Assembly: GCA_937922985.1 (NCBI GenBank)
Contig: CALAKV010000056.1
Coordinates: 1-30,650, forward strand
Length of the DNA: 30,650 bases
DNA from: an uncultured bacterium
GTDB taxonomy: Bacteria; Patescibacteriota; Saccharimonadia; Saccharimonadales; Saccharimonadaceae
Direction: 5' to 3'
In this document: one piece after another, positions 15,949-23,392 of the stretch
Layout: every line of letters begins with the position of its first letter
Numbering within the stretch: position 1 is the first letter of the stretch
Position numbers and translations under genes: made by a program
The notes under the pieces: generated by a model
The model's input: only the letters and a program-made list of their open reading frames with translations
Told to the model about the DNA's origin: nothing
Databases searched by the model: none

Positions 15949-17517
15949 ATGGAAAGAAGGAATAGGAATTTGAGTGAACGACGAGGTTTCGAAAACTATT
16001 CATCTCGTCGTCAAGCTCGAACGCCACAAGTTCGAAATTCATCTTTTCGAAAATCACATAGCCAAAGCTTTTTAAAAAGTGATTTGAAGAATGATAATTT
16101 TTCTGTAATTTTTCAGCAATTTTTAAACGGTGATTTTGCAGGTTTTTTGGAGCGAGTTATATTTTTAATTCGTTCAATGTTTTTAATTTTTATTGTAAAT
16201 CCTTGCGTGAGAATTTACGAAAGTGTTAAAGCTGACAATAAAAAACGCCTTAATCTTGAAGGTTTCGAAAAAATCCGCAAGCATCGTGCAAATTATATGC
16301 TATTCCTTTTTATCTGTCTGTTGCTACTGATTGGTTTGGTTGTAATGTTTTCATTAAGTCCACAACGAGCAAATTCATTGAATATAGCTAAAGGTTCGAA
16401 CTATGATGATTATTATTTCTTCTGGCGACATTTAATTTACATTGCAGTTGGTTTGGTATTCTTTTTTGTAATGAAAGCAATTCCGCTCAACTGGATTTTT
16501 TCGAAATCGTTACAATTCTTTATTTTTTCTCTAATTTTATGTGTAGCTCTTGCAGGCTTAGCGTTGTTTAATCTTCCTCCTGTAATTTGTGAAAATGGAG
16601 CTTGTCGCTGGTTTGGCTTTTCTGGTTTCAGTTTTCAACAAGCTGAGTTTTTAAAGATTGGCGTGATTTTGCTTCTTTCAACTTTCCTTGGCGCTCAAGC
16701 TTCGAAGGGAAAAATCAACAGTTATAAAGAAACGATTCTACCAGCTTCAGTTGTGATTATTGCGGTGCTTTTGGTAATTGCTGGTTTTCAAAAAGATCTC
16801 GGAACAGCAACAACAATTATTATTGCAATTGCATTCCAGTTTATTATTGCGGGAATGAAGTCTAAAAAAATAATTCCAATTGGTGCGTTGGTTTTGGCTG
16901 GTGTTGTTCTTCTAATTGTTTTCGAACCTCATCGAATTTCGCGAATTTTAACTTTTTCGAGCGGTGATTGTAGTAATATTTTAACTGAAAGTGGTAAGGA
17001 TCAATATCATATTTGTAATGCAAAGCTCGCGATTGGCTCGGGCGGAGTTTTGGGCTTAGGAATTGGAAATTCAGTTCAATCTGCTGGTTATTTGCCTGAA
17101 ACTATTAATGACTCAATTTTTGCTGTAATGGGTGAAATGTTTGGTTTTGTTGGTTTAATTTTTATTATTGCAATTTATTTTGGGCTGTTTTACCAGCTTC
17201 TTGTGGTTATTTCAAAAATGGAAAACCCTGCGAGCCGTCTTTTTGTGGCCGGTGCTGCTGGGTGGCTAGCTTCGCAAACAATTATTAATATTGCAGCGAT
17301 GGTTGGGCTATTTCCGCTTAAAGGTATTACAATTCCGTTAATTTCTTATGGCGGAACGAGCTTGGTTGTTATTTTGACAGTTCTTGGTGTTGTGTTTAAT
17401 ATTTCGAACTACACATCATTTACTCAAGTTGAAGATTTTAAGGAGGAAGGCAATGAAAATATTGGCAGTCGGCGGCGGGTCGGGCGGTCACGTAGTTCCA
17501 ATCGTGGCAGTTTTTAA
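15949..17517 (+). CDS. ftsW: FtsW/RodA-type lipid II polymerase (SEDS family)
   Basis: A 522-aa SEDS glycosyltransferase that polymerises lipid II at the septum with the FtsI-type protein. It has an Arg/Ser-rich cytoplasmic N-terminal extension of about 115 residues including a hydrophobic stretch, longer than typical FtsW. About ten TM helices follow. Conserved motifs are FQKDLGTATTI (with the essential Asp), AIGSGGVLGLGIGNS, LPETINDSIFAVMGEMFG and PLISYGGTSL. The basic C-terminal tail (last 22 residues or so) is encoded by DNA that also encodes the start of murG, a 65-base overlap. Confidence 0.94.
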   Translation: MERRNRNLSERRGFENYSSRRQARTPQVRNSSFRKSHSQSFLKSDLKNDNFSVIFQQFLNGDFAGFLERVIFLIRSMFLIFIVNPCVRIYESVKADNKKRLNLEGFEKIRKHRANYMLFLFICLLLLIGLVVMFSLSPQRANSLNIAKGSNYDDYYFFWRHLIYIAVGLVFFFVMKAIPLNWIFSKSLQFFIFSLILCVALAGLALFNLPPVICENGACRWFGFSGFSFQQAEFLKIGVILLLSTFLGAQASKGKINSYKETILPASVVIIAVLLVIAGFQKDLGTATTIIIAIAFQFIIAGMKSKKIIPIGALVLAGVVLLIVFEPHRISRILTFSSGDCSNILTESGKDQYHICNAKLAIGSGGVLGLGIGNSVQSAGYLPETINDSIFAVMGEMFGFVGLIFIIAIYFGLFYQLLVVISKMENPASRLFVAGAAGWLASQTIINIAAMVGLFPLKGITIPLISYGGTSLVVILTVLGVVFNISNYTSFTQVEDFKEEGNENIGSRRRVGRSRSSNRGSF

Positions 17518-18610
17518 AGAAATTTTAAAGAAAAATCCAAAAGTAGAATTACATTTTTGGTGTGATAAAAAATTTGCACCGCAGGCTAAAAAAATAATGA
17601 CTGATTCTTTTGGCGAAAGAATTAAAATTTCGAAAATTTCAAGTGGAAAATTTCGCCGCTATAATCATTTGACTTTTTGGCAGCATCTTACAATTCCAAG
17701 TGTTGTTTTTGGTAATCTTATAGATATTTTTCGAAATATTGCCGGTATTTTTCAGTCTTTTTTCAAACTATTTTTTTGGCGACCAGATGTTATTTTCTGC
17801 AAAGGCGGGTTTGTTTGTGTTCCTGTTGGAATAAGCGCTTGGATTTTGAGAATTCCAATTGTAATTCATGATTCTGATGCTCACCCAGGTTTAGCTAATC
17901 GTATTATTTCAAAATTTGCTAAAAGAATTGCAACAGGCGCACCGCTCGAATTTTATAATTATCCAAAAGAAATTTCAAAATATGTTGGAATTCCAGTACT
18001 TGAAAATTTTAAAAAATATAGCAAAGAAGAACGAGATAATTTTAAGGTTGAACTCGGGTTTTCGAAAGATAAGCCTCTTGTTTTAGTTACTGGTGGCGGT
18101 CTTGGTGCTGCTCGGCTTAATGATGCGGTAGTTTCGAAGGGTAGGGAGCTTTCAGAATCTGCTCAAATTGTTCTAATCTCTGGTGTATCTCAATTTAGTG
18201 AACTTAAGAGAAAAACTGAGGGATTTTCGAAGGATTTTTACTTGTTAAGTTTTATATCAAAAGATATGTGGAAGTTTTTAGCTGCCGCAGATTTAGTTGT
18301 TGCTCGGGCTGGTGCAACTTCCAACCTTGAACTTGCTGCGCTTCACAAGCCAACAATTCTTGTTCCAAACGCAAGATTAACGGGTGGACATCAATTAAAA
18401 AATGCGCAGGTTTATCAAAAATCTGATGCTGTTAAGATTGTTTCTGACGATGAAATTGAAAAAAATCCAGAAATTCTTTCAGATGAAATTTTGAGAACTT
18501 TAGAGAATCCAGAACAAATGCTTAAGCTTGGCAAAGAATTTAGTAAATTTGCTAAGCCTAATGCTGCTAAAGATGTTACAGAAATGATTTTTGAAGCCGC
18601 AAAGCTATAA
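17453..18610 (+). CDS. murG: UDP-GlcNAc:lipid I N-acetylglucosaminyltransferase MurG
   Basis: A 385-aa GT-B glycosyltransferase that turns lipid I into lipid II. The N-terminus carries GGGSGGHV (7-14); later TGGGLGAARLND and ARAGATSNLELAALHKPTILVPNARLTGGHQ form the donor-binding site. The start at 17453 is fixed by AAGGAGG six bases upstream and by the glycine loop beginning at residue 7. Longer in-frame starts would extend into ftsW and lack homology. It overlaps ftsW by 65 bases. Confidence 0.95.
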   Translation: MKILAVGGGSGGHVVPIVAVFKEILKKNPKVELHFWCDKKFAPQAKKIMTDSFGERIKISKISSGKFRRYNHLTFWQHLTIPSVVFGNLIDIFRNIAGIFQSFFKLFFWRPDVIFCKGGFVCVPVGISAWILRIPIVIHDSDAHPGLANRIISKFAKRIATGAPLEFYNYPKEISKYVGIPVLENFKKYSKEERDNFKVELGFSKDKPLVLVTGGGLGAARLNDAVVSKGRELSESAQIVLISGVSQFSELKRKTEGFSKDFYLLSFISKDMWKFLAAADLVVARAGATSNLELAALHKPTILVPNARLTGGHQLKNAQVYQKSDAVKIVSDDEIEKNPEILSDEILRTLENPEQMLKLGKEFSKFAKPNAAKDVTEMIFEAAKL

Positions 18611-18623
18611 AAAATATTGAGCT

Positions 18624-18634
18624 TATGGTATAAT
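18624..18634 (+). promoter_or_regulatory. Extended -10 promoter for ftsQ
   Basis: TATGGTATAAT at 18624-18634, 9 bases before the ATG at 18644; no ribosome binding site. Confidence 0.6.
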
Positions 18635-18643
18635 TATAGTTAG

Positions 18644-19519
18644 ATGAAAGAAGAAAAAAACTTAACTCGACGCGAAATGCGTGAAAAGATCCTAGAAGAA
18701 CGCTCAAGAGAGAAGGGCGATTTTCGACGCGGAAAAACAATTTCACGACATCAAAAAGAGCATTCTGAGCGTTCGAAAAATCAAAAATTAGTTATTCACC
18801 GAAGAAAGCTAGGTGCTTTTTTTGTGATTTTAGCTATTTTTATAAGTTTAATTTCTATATTTTTATTTCAGTTTATTTCTAAGGTTTCAGTAGTTTCAAA
18901 TGAGTCAAAAAGCCAAAATTTAAGTAAATATGAAAAATCGGTTGAAGAATATTTAAATATAAATCCGAGTGAACGAATTTTGTCAAATTTAAATAAAAAT
19001 GCTTTACTTGAAAGTCTCCAAAAAGATTATCCAGAGGTGTTATCTATTTCGGATATTAAATTTAATGGTTTAACCTCATATAAAATTTATCTTGATTTTC
19101 GAAAACCTGTTGCTTCTTGGTTGGTCGATGGTAAAGAATTTTTCGTCGATTCTGAAGGTGTATCTTTTAATGTTAATAATTTTGAAAAACCGTCACTAAA
19201 TATAATTGATGATAGTGGCGCTATAGTTTCTAATGGTAAAAATGTTGCTAGTGGTAGCTTTTTTAGCTTTATTGGAAAACTAGTTTCTGCTGCAAACAAA
19301 CAGGGGCTAGAGGTTTCGAAAATTCGTATTCCGCCCCTTAGTTTACGACAGGTTGAAGTTTCTGTGAAAGGCGTAAGTTACTTTGCGAGGATGTCGACAG
19401 CCGATTCTGCAGAAGGGCAAATTATTAACTTTAAAAAAGCTATTGAGTATTTTGGAGCTCATAAAATTTCACCAAATTACATAGATCTAAGGATTGAAGG
19501 AAAAGGTTATTACAAATAA
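18644..19519 (+). CDS. ftsQ: FtsQ/DivIB-like division protein
   Basis: A 291-aa bitopic protein. It has a long, highly charged cytoplasmic tail (about 1-60), one TM helix (about 64-84), then an extracellular region with POTRA-like alternation and the FtsQ-type segment DFRKPVASWLVDGKEFFVDSEGVSF (about 150-174). FtsQ/DivIB scaffolds FtsL/FtsB and regulates FtsWI. The position after murG agrees. The next expected division genes, ftsA and ftsZ, do not follow: a 524-base gap and the prophage come instead. Confidence 0.88.
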   Translation: MKEEKNLTRREMREKILEERSREKGDFRRGKTISRHQKEHSERSKNQKLVIHRRKLGAFFVILAIFISLISIFLFQFISKVSVVSNESKSQNLSKYEKSVEEYLNINPSERILSNLNKNALLESLQKDYPEVLSISDIKFNGLTSYKIYLDFRKPVASWLVDGKEFFVDSEGVSFNVNNFEKPSLNIIDDSGAIVSNGKNVASGSFFSFIGKLVSAANKQGLEVSKIRIPPLSLRQVEVSVKGVSYFARMSTADSAEGQIINFKKAIEYFGAHKISPNYIDLRIEGKGYYK

Positions 19520-19557
19520 GAACAAAAAAAGGAGAAGGGGTTTGTTCGTTTTTTGTT
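19520..19557 (+). terminator. Terminator after ftsQ
   Basis: GAACAAA (19520-19526) pairs with TTTGTTC (19541-19547), followed by GTTTTTTG. A longer alternative stem with TTTTTTGTTC just downstream is also possible. The sequence 19558-19946 is very AT-rich; I see no gene or RNA in it apart from a lone DnaA-box-like TGTGGAAAA near 19664. Confidence 0.7.
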
Positions 19558-19946
19558 CTATACTACAATTGAGAATAAGAAGAGCAGGGAGAAAGATAAA
19601 AAATATATTATAATATTAAAAAATAAAAAAGTCAAATTGTCAAAAAAATGAATAAGGTAGGGGTGTGGAAAATTATTTTTATCTATTAGAAAAGATGGAT
19701 ATTTGAGAAATTAAACTTAAAGAATTTTTAAATTATATAAGGAAAATATTTTTTGTAATTCCCGCTCTTTCCTTGCTAATAATCTACTGGATTATAATTT
19801 ATATAGATCTATTATTTTATTATATCCCACAAAAAAGAATATAAATAAACCCTATATAGTATAAACACAAATAGTAATATTTAATTTCTAATTATAATTA
19901 TGGTATTTTTTTATTTAAGAGTTATTTTTATATATAATGTCGTAAA

Positions 19947-19962
19947 AGATATATTGTGCGAC
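19947..19962 (+). repeat. Left copy of a 16-bp shared core (candidate attachment site)
   Basis: AGATATATTGTGCGAC is repeated exactly at 25360-25375 while its flanks differ. The complement GTCGCACAATATATCT resembles the XerC-arm plus centre of dif sites (compare GGTGCGCATAATGTAT of E. coli). Filamentous phages often integrate at dif through host XerC/XerD. The XerD arm is not convincing in either copy. Confidence 0.4.
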
Positions 19963-19967
19963 ATGTC

Positions 19968-19996
19968 TTGTATTTCCTTTTTGTGTATGCTATTAT
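19968..19996 (+). promoter_or_regulatory. Promoter of the left 77-aa gene
   Basis: TTGTAT (19968-19973), a 17-base spacer and TATTAT (19991-19996), followed by a leader with AAGGAG about 11 bases before the ATG at 20044. The right-hand copy has an equivalent promoter at the same place relative to the shared core. Confidence 0.6.
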
Positions 19997-20043
19997 GTTT
20001 TTGTAATTAAAAAAATATAATTTTCAAGGAGAAAAAATAAATT

Positions 20044-20277
20044 ATGCAAGAAAAAATTTTAAATCAAGACAATATCATTTCAGCAGTTTCCCGTGTAGCA
20101 CTTCGAACTCAAAAATCTGAAAAATCTGGAAATTATTTTACAATTCTTACTCTTCGATTCAAAAATGGTTTAGAAATTGATTATTTTGTTGATAAAAAAG
20201 ATAAATTTGGACTTATGGATGCAATCAAATCAATTTCGCAATCAGATAAAATCGACAACTTTCTAAATGAGGACTAA
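20044..20277 (+). CDS. 77-aa prophage-end protein, left copy
   Basis: I do not recognise this family. The 77-aa product has a conserved N-terminal NIISAVSRVAL helix, two predicted beta strands (YFTILTLRFKNGLEIDYFV), DKFGLMDAI and a conserved IDNFLNED end. By eye it is about 73% identical to the product at 25456-25689. In the circular gene order it lies between the replication initiator side and the major coat gene. Ff phages place their small ssDNA-binding protein (pV) there, and size and strand content would fit, but I see no real sequence match. A repressor or packaging factor is also possible. The 3' side carries two conserved hairpins. Confidence 0.7.
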   Translation: MQEKILNQDNIISAVSRVALRTQKSEKSGNYFTILTLRFKNGLEIDYFVDKKDKFGLMDAIKSISQSDKIDNFLNED

Positions 20278-20328
20278 CAGCCTATGTAAAAATTAAAATG
20301 TTAGCCCAAAATCGCAAACAAAAAGCGA
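20274..20328 (+). repeat. Conserved double stem-loop after the left 77-aa gene
   Basis: CTAACA (20274-20279) pairs with TGTTAG (20299-20304), with CCTATGT in the loop; TCGC (20312-20315) pairs with GCGA (20325-20328). Both stems and the loop word recur at 25686-25741. The lack of T-runs argues against terminators. A nicking or packaging signal is possible. Confidence 0.45.
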
Positions 20329-20371
20329 ACAAAACAAAATCAATATTAACTTTAAAAAAGGAGATCAAGAA

Positions 20372-20548
20372 ATGTTTGAACATTTTGGAGCAATCAACTT
20401 CCCTGAAAATTTGAACACTCAAATTATCAACGGAATTGAAGCAGCATTTTCAAACGGTTTGACTTTCGTTGCGCCTATTCTTGTAGGTATGGTAGGTATC
20501 ACTATCGTGCGAAAGGTTATCAACCGCGGTAAGAATGGTCGGGTTTAG
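20372..20548 (+). CDS. Major coat protein, pVIII-like
   Basis: A 58-aa ORF with AAAGGAG ten bases upstream. It has the three-part layout of filamentous phage major coat proteins: an acidic amphipathic helix (about 10-28, PENLNTQIINGIEAAF), one TM helix (about 30-46, LTFVAPILVGMVGITIV) and a short basic DNA-facing tail (RKVINRGKNGR). There is no cleavable signal peptide, unlike Ff pVIII. Such proteins sit in the membrane and are added around the phage ssDNA during extrusion. A short hairpin follows, as expected for a highly expressed gene isolated from downstream ones. Confidence 0.8.
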   Translation: MFEHFGAINFPENLNTQIINGIEAAFSNGLTFVAPILVGMVGITIVRKVINRGKNGRV

Positions 20549-20570
20549 TCCCCTTCTTTCTTTAAAATCC

Positions 20571-20593
20571 TGAGCAAGATTCAAAACTGCTCA
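20571..20593 (+). terminator. Hairpin after the coat gene
   Basis: TGAGCA (20571-20576) and TGCTCA (20588-20593) form a perfect 6-bp stem with an 11-base loop 23 bases past the coat stop. There is no T-run, so it may stabilise or attenuate the coat mRNA rather than fully terminate it. The following 220 bases hold a second hairpin (AGCCT 20755-20759 with AGGCT 20776-20780) and no gene. Confidence 0.45.
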
Positions 20594-20815
20594 ACTGTAA
20601 TATTAAAGTAATTTAAAAATTAAATTATCTTGAAATAATTTAAATTGTAAAAATTTAAAAATTGTATCAAATAAAAGTGGTTAGTACATTTTCTCTATTT
20701 GTTTTTTTTATTTTGTTTACGGTAAAATTCTAAATCTATATCGAACATATTTTAAGCCTTTTCAAAACCGCTTTTAGGCTAAAATTCAAGTTTAATTTAA
20801 TTTATAAGGTAAATA

Positions 20816-20971
20816 ATGGTTCAAAATATATCATCAAGCGAAGTAATCAACATTATTTTAGACCTTTTCTCGAAAGGTTTTGTGTTTTTGCTACCAGTTA
20901 TAGGCGTTTTAGCTGGTATTCACCTTATCTACTCTATGGTTATGAACGTGCTATTTAGAGATAGATTATAA
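20816..20971 (+). CDS. Single-TM mini-protein, minor-coat-like
   Basis: A 51-aa ORF too short for most gene finders, with an AAGG element before the ATG. It has an N-terminal amphipathic stretch (VINIILDLFSKG), one TM helix (about 22-46, FVFLLPVIGVLAGIHLIYSMVM) and the tail FRDRL. Size and layout match filamentous tip proteins (pVII/pIX type) or a second coat protein. It lies between the coat and pIII-like genes. The role is inferred from position. Confidence 0.65.
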   Translation: MVQNISSSEVINIILDLFSKGFVFLLPVIGVLAGIHLIYSMVMNVLFRDRL

Positions 20972-21011
20972 ATTAGTGTTTTTTGTTGTGTTAAGTTAGG
21001 AATTTTTATTT

Positions 21012-21149
21012 ATGCAAGATGTTTATTATTTTACACCACTTCACAATAAATTTGTGAAATTTGATGATATAACTTGGCTCGTTATTATAATGCTTACTGT
21101 TTTAGCATTATACATTATTAAAAATATGAAAGTACGCCCTAAAAGGTAG
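21012..21149 (+). CDS. Single-TM mini-protein, minor-coat-like
   Basis: A 45-aa ORF: an N-terminal segment with aromatics (DVYYFTPLHNKFVKFDD), one TM helix (about 22-37, WLVIIMLTVLALYIIK) and a basic tail KVRPKR. It ends three bases before the pIII-like start, whose ribosome binding site lies within this ORF's end. It fits a pVII/pIX-type minor coat protein. No homologue recognised. Confidence 0.6.
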   Translation: MQDVYYFTPLHNKFVKFDDITWLVIIMLTVLALYIIKNMKVRPKR

Positions 21150-21152
21150 GTT

Positions 21153-22298
21153 ATGAATAAATGGAAAATTTATTTTTTATTCTTTGGCTTTGCATTATGC
21201 TTTGGTTTATTTGGGATTCTAAACAAAAACGCCCTCGCAGTTGAAAGCTATAAAATATCACCAGAAGATGATCGCTATATAATTTCTAGATTTTATTCAT
21301 CATCTGGAATTACAGAAAGTCGTAAAATTGATATGCATTATTATTTTTACTCTAGAAATCCATATGGTGAAGAATTAAAAGGAATTGCATATATTTGTGA
21401 TTATAAAGAAAATCCATATGGTTCAGAAATTAAAACTATAAATCCTTGTGGTTTAGAAATGATTCAAGAAGCTGGAAAGTTTAAAATTAAACTTAAGGCA
21501 GGTTCTTATCTTAAATTTGATTATAGTCGAAAAACTCAGAAAATAAATAGAGATTATTTATATGTAAATAATTCATATAATTATGAATCTTATGAATTAG
21601 AAAGTTTTACAGATGAAGATTTCAATAATGGTTTAACTATACTTGGTGGTTCAACTCTTTTAAAAAATGAATGGAACAGAAATGAGGGCGGATTTTTAAT
21701 TGATCCAGTTGGTGGAAGTTCTGGTAATTCTAACAATAGTCAAAATAATAATGGTGGTGGTTTTGATATTTTAGGTGGTATTAAGTCATTTTTTCAAAAT
21801 ATGATTACAGCTATTTTAAGATTACCAGATTTAATTATTAATTTACCAAGAATTATTATTGATGGTATAAAAGATATTTTTAATGGTTTATCTGATATTA
21901 TAAGGGGTTTATTTGTTCCTTCTGATAATGATTTAAATCAAGAACTCGGAAATTTGCGGTCTATGTTTAGTTTTGAACAAATAACAAGGGTTTTAAATAC
22001 AACTTATTTGCCTTTAGATTCAGTTGGTTTTAGATATGATTCTCAATGTTCTAATTCTTATTGGGATTCAACTAGTCCACATTTAGGTGGTTTATATAAT
22101 TCTGGTGGTCAAAAATATGCTAAAGGTTATAATTTAATAACTTCAATTTGTAAAGTTCCAAAAATTTATATAGGTTTAGCTAGAAATTTGCTAATGTTTG
22201 CATTTTTCTGGTGGGCAGTCTATAGAATTTTGCAGATTATACCTGTTGTTATGGGTTCTGCTTATGTTTGGGATCGTTGGACAAGGAAAGAAGGTTAA
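21153..22298 (+). CDS. Adsorption/minor coat protein, pIII-like
   Basis: A 381-aa exported protein with a signal peptide (about 1-30, ending ALA), an N-terminal domain rich in Tyr, Asp and Lys (about 31-183), a Gly/Asn/Ser linker (about 187-209), an amphipathic helical region (about 210-255), a further domain and a C-terminal TM anchor (about 338-366) with a short basic tail. Mature cysteines are Cys82, Cys99, Cys299 and Cys333, enough for two disulfides, one pair each side of the linker. This is the architecture of filamentous phage pIII, which binds the host receptor and releases the virion. It has no clear sequence match; the call rests on architecture and position. Confidence 0.75.
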   Translation: MNKWKIYFLFFGFALCFGLFGILNKNALAVESYKISPEDDRYIISRFYSSSGITESRKIDMHYYFYSRNPYGEELKGIAYICDYKENPYGSEIKTINPCGLEMIQEAGKFKIKLKAGSYLKFDYSRKTQKINRDYLYVNNSYNYESYELESFTDEDFNNGLTILGGSTLLKNEWNRNEGGFLIDPVGGSSGNSNNSQNNNGGGFDILGGIKSFFQNMITAILRLPDLIINLPRIIIDGIKDIFNGLSDIIRGLFVPSDNDLNQELGNLRSMFSFEQITRVLNTTYLPLDSVGFRYDSQCSNSYWDSTSPHLGGLYNSGGQKYAKGYNLITSICKVPKIYIGLARNLLMFAFFWWAVYRILQIIPVVMGSAYVWDRWTRKEG

Positions 22299-22301
22299 AA
22301 A

Positions 22302-22595
22302 ATGATTGTCATTTTACTATTAAAAATTGTTGAAATTTTGTTAGCTCCCGTTTCTTTAATAGTTTCAGGTTTAGATTCTTTAATAGCACCATTATTAAGT
22401 ATGGCTAGCTCAATTACCTTTATTTTTGCCGCTATTCAATTTCCTCTATATTTATTTGGTTATATTTTAGGATCTAAAGAGCTTATAGTGTTTATTTTCA
22501 CATTTTCTGCAGTTCTTCTTCCTCTAGAATTTGCTGCATCGTTTATTTGGTGGTTATTGTATAAAATTCCAGTATTTAATTTTAAAGATAAGTAA
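22302..22595 (+). CDS. Three-TM minor coat protein, pVI-like
   Basis: A 97-aa, almost wholly hydrophobic protein with predicted TM segments near 3-22, 32-55 and 60-85 and a short charged tail (NFKDK). Ff pVI is also a small three-TM protein that caps the virion with pIII, and its gene lies between those for pIII and pI, exactly as here. It starts three bases after the pIII-like stop with AAGG upstream. The gene order makes the call stronger than the sequence. Confidence 0.72.
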   Translation: MIVILLLKIVEILLAPVSLIVSGLDSLIAPLLSMASSITFIFAAIQFPLYLFGYILGSKELIVFIFTFSAVLLPLEFAASFIWWLLYKIPVFNFKDK

Positions 22596-22605
22596 AGGTT
22601 TCATA

Positions 22606-23346
22606 ATGTCATATCTCTCATTCATCAAAAAAGAGGCGAAAATTCACTTTGATTCTATTAAACAGAATTATATAGATTCAAAAGATAAAGAATTGTTTAG
22701 AGCTTCAGGTTTAACTGTATATTGCGGTTGGCAAGGTAGTGGTAAAACACTTTCAGCCGTAAAACATGTTTATAATCTTATGGTTCGCTACCCTAAATCA
22801 ATTTTAGTTACGAATTTGGAGTTTAACAGTGATTTGCCAAACAAAATCATAACTTTCAAAAATCACGATGATTTGCACCGTTTATTAGTTGAAATCAATA
22901 ACGATAAATACGGCGTTATTTACTTAATAGATGAAATACACACGTATTTTAACGCCTTAGAGTCTAAAGATATACCACCATATATTTTTACCGAAATTTC
23001 ACAACAACGCAAGCAACGTAAAGCTATTATAGGCACTTCTCAGCTATTCTTACGTATGGCAAAACCGTTTAGAGAGCAAGCTAACTATTTAGTTATGTGT
23101 TCAACTCACGGCAATATATTCACTGTCAATAAAGTTTATGATGCACACAAGCTTACAACAGACTATTCAGGACAATTAATAGGACACGCAATTAAAATGG
23201 GATTTTTCTTCCATTCGGAAAAATTACGTAATATGTACGATACTCTTCAGAAAGTAGTATCAGGTAAAGCAGAATTTGAAGATTTTCAGGTTATCAATTT
23301 AGAACAGAAGAAAAAGAAAGGCTTTCGTGCGTCCGCAAGTCGATGA
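22606..23346 (+). CDS. Filamentous phage assembly ATPase, pI/Zot-like
   Basis: A 246-aa protein with Walker A GWQGSGKT (41-48), Walker B VIYLIDEIH (104-112), QQRKQRK and the sensor GTSQ (143-146), the classic Zot/pI pattern. The family powers extrusion of phage ssDNA through the inner membrane. The start at 22606 follows the pVI-like stop by 10 bases; a longer in-frame start would overlap that gene. Unusually, the TM helix and external domain that follow the ATPase in Ff pI and Vibrio Zot are missing: the C-terminus is a charged tail (LEQKKKKGFRASASR). The last codons form the left arm of a 13-bp hairpin. Confidence 0.88.
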   Translation: MSYLSFIKKEAKIHFDSIKQNYIDSKDKELFRASGLTVYCGWQGSGKTLSAVKHVYNLMVRYPKSILVTNLEFNSDLPNKIITFKNHDDLHRLLVEINNDKYGVIYLIDEIHTYFNALESKDIPPYIFTEISQQRKQRKAIIGTSQLFLRMAKPFREQANYLVMCSTHGNIFTVNKVYDAHKLTTDYSGQLIGHAIKMGFFFHSEKLRNMYDTLQKVVSGKAEFEDFQVINLEQKKKKGFRASASR

Positions 23347-23363
23347 CGCGCGCACGAAAGCCT
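23319..23363 (+). repeat. 13-bp perfect inverted repeat across the end of the ATPase gene
   Basis: AGGCTTTCGTGCG (23319-23331) and CGCACGAAAGCCT (23351-23363) with a 19-base loop containing the TGA stop. It is GC-rich for this element. There is no T-run, so a replication or packaging signal, or an mRNA barrier, is at least as likely as a terminator. Confidence 0.6.
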
Positions 23364-23392
23364 CAATAACAACCATTATTTAAAGGAGAATT

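Noticed and set aside
20044..20277. Naming the 77-aa protein as the phage ssDNA-binding protein (pV)
   Set aside because: Size and position fit, but residue similarity to Ff pV is not convincing and a second copy lies at the far end.
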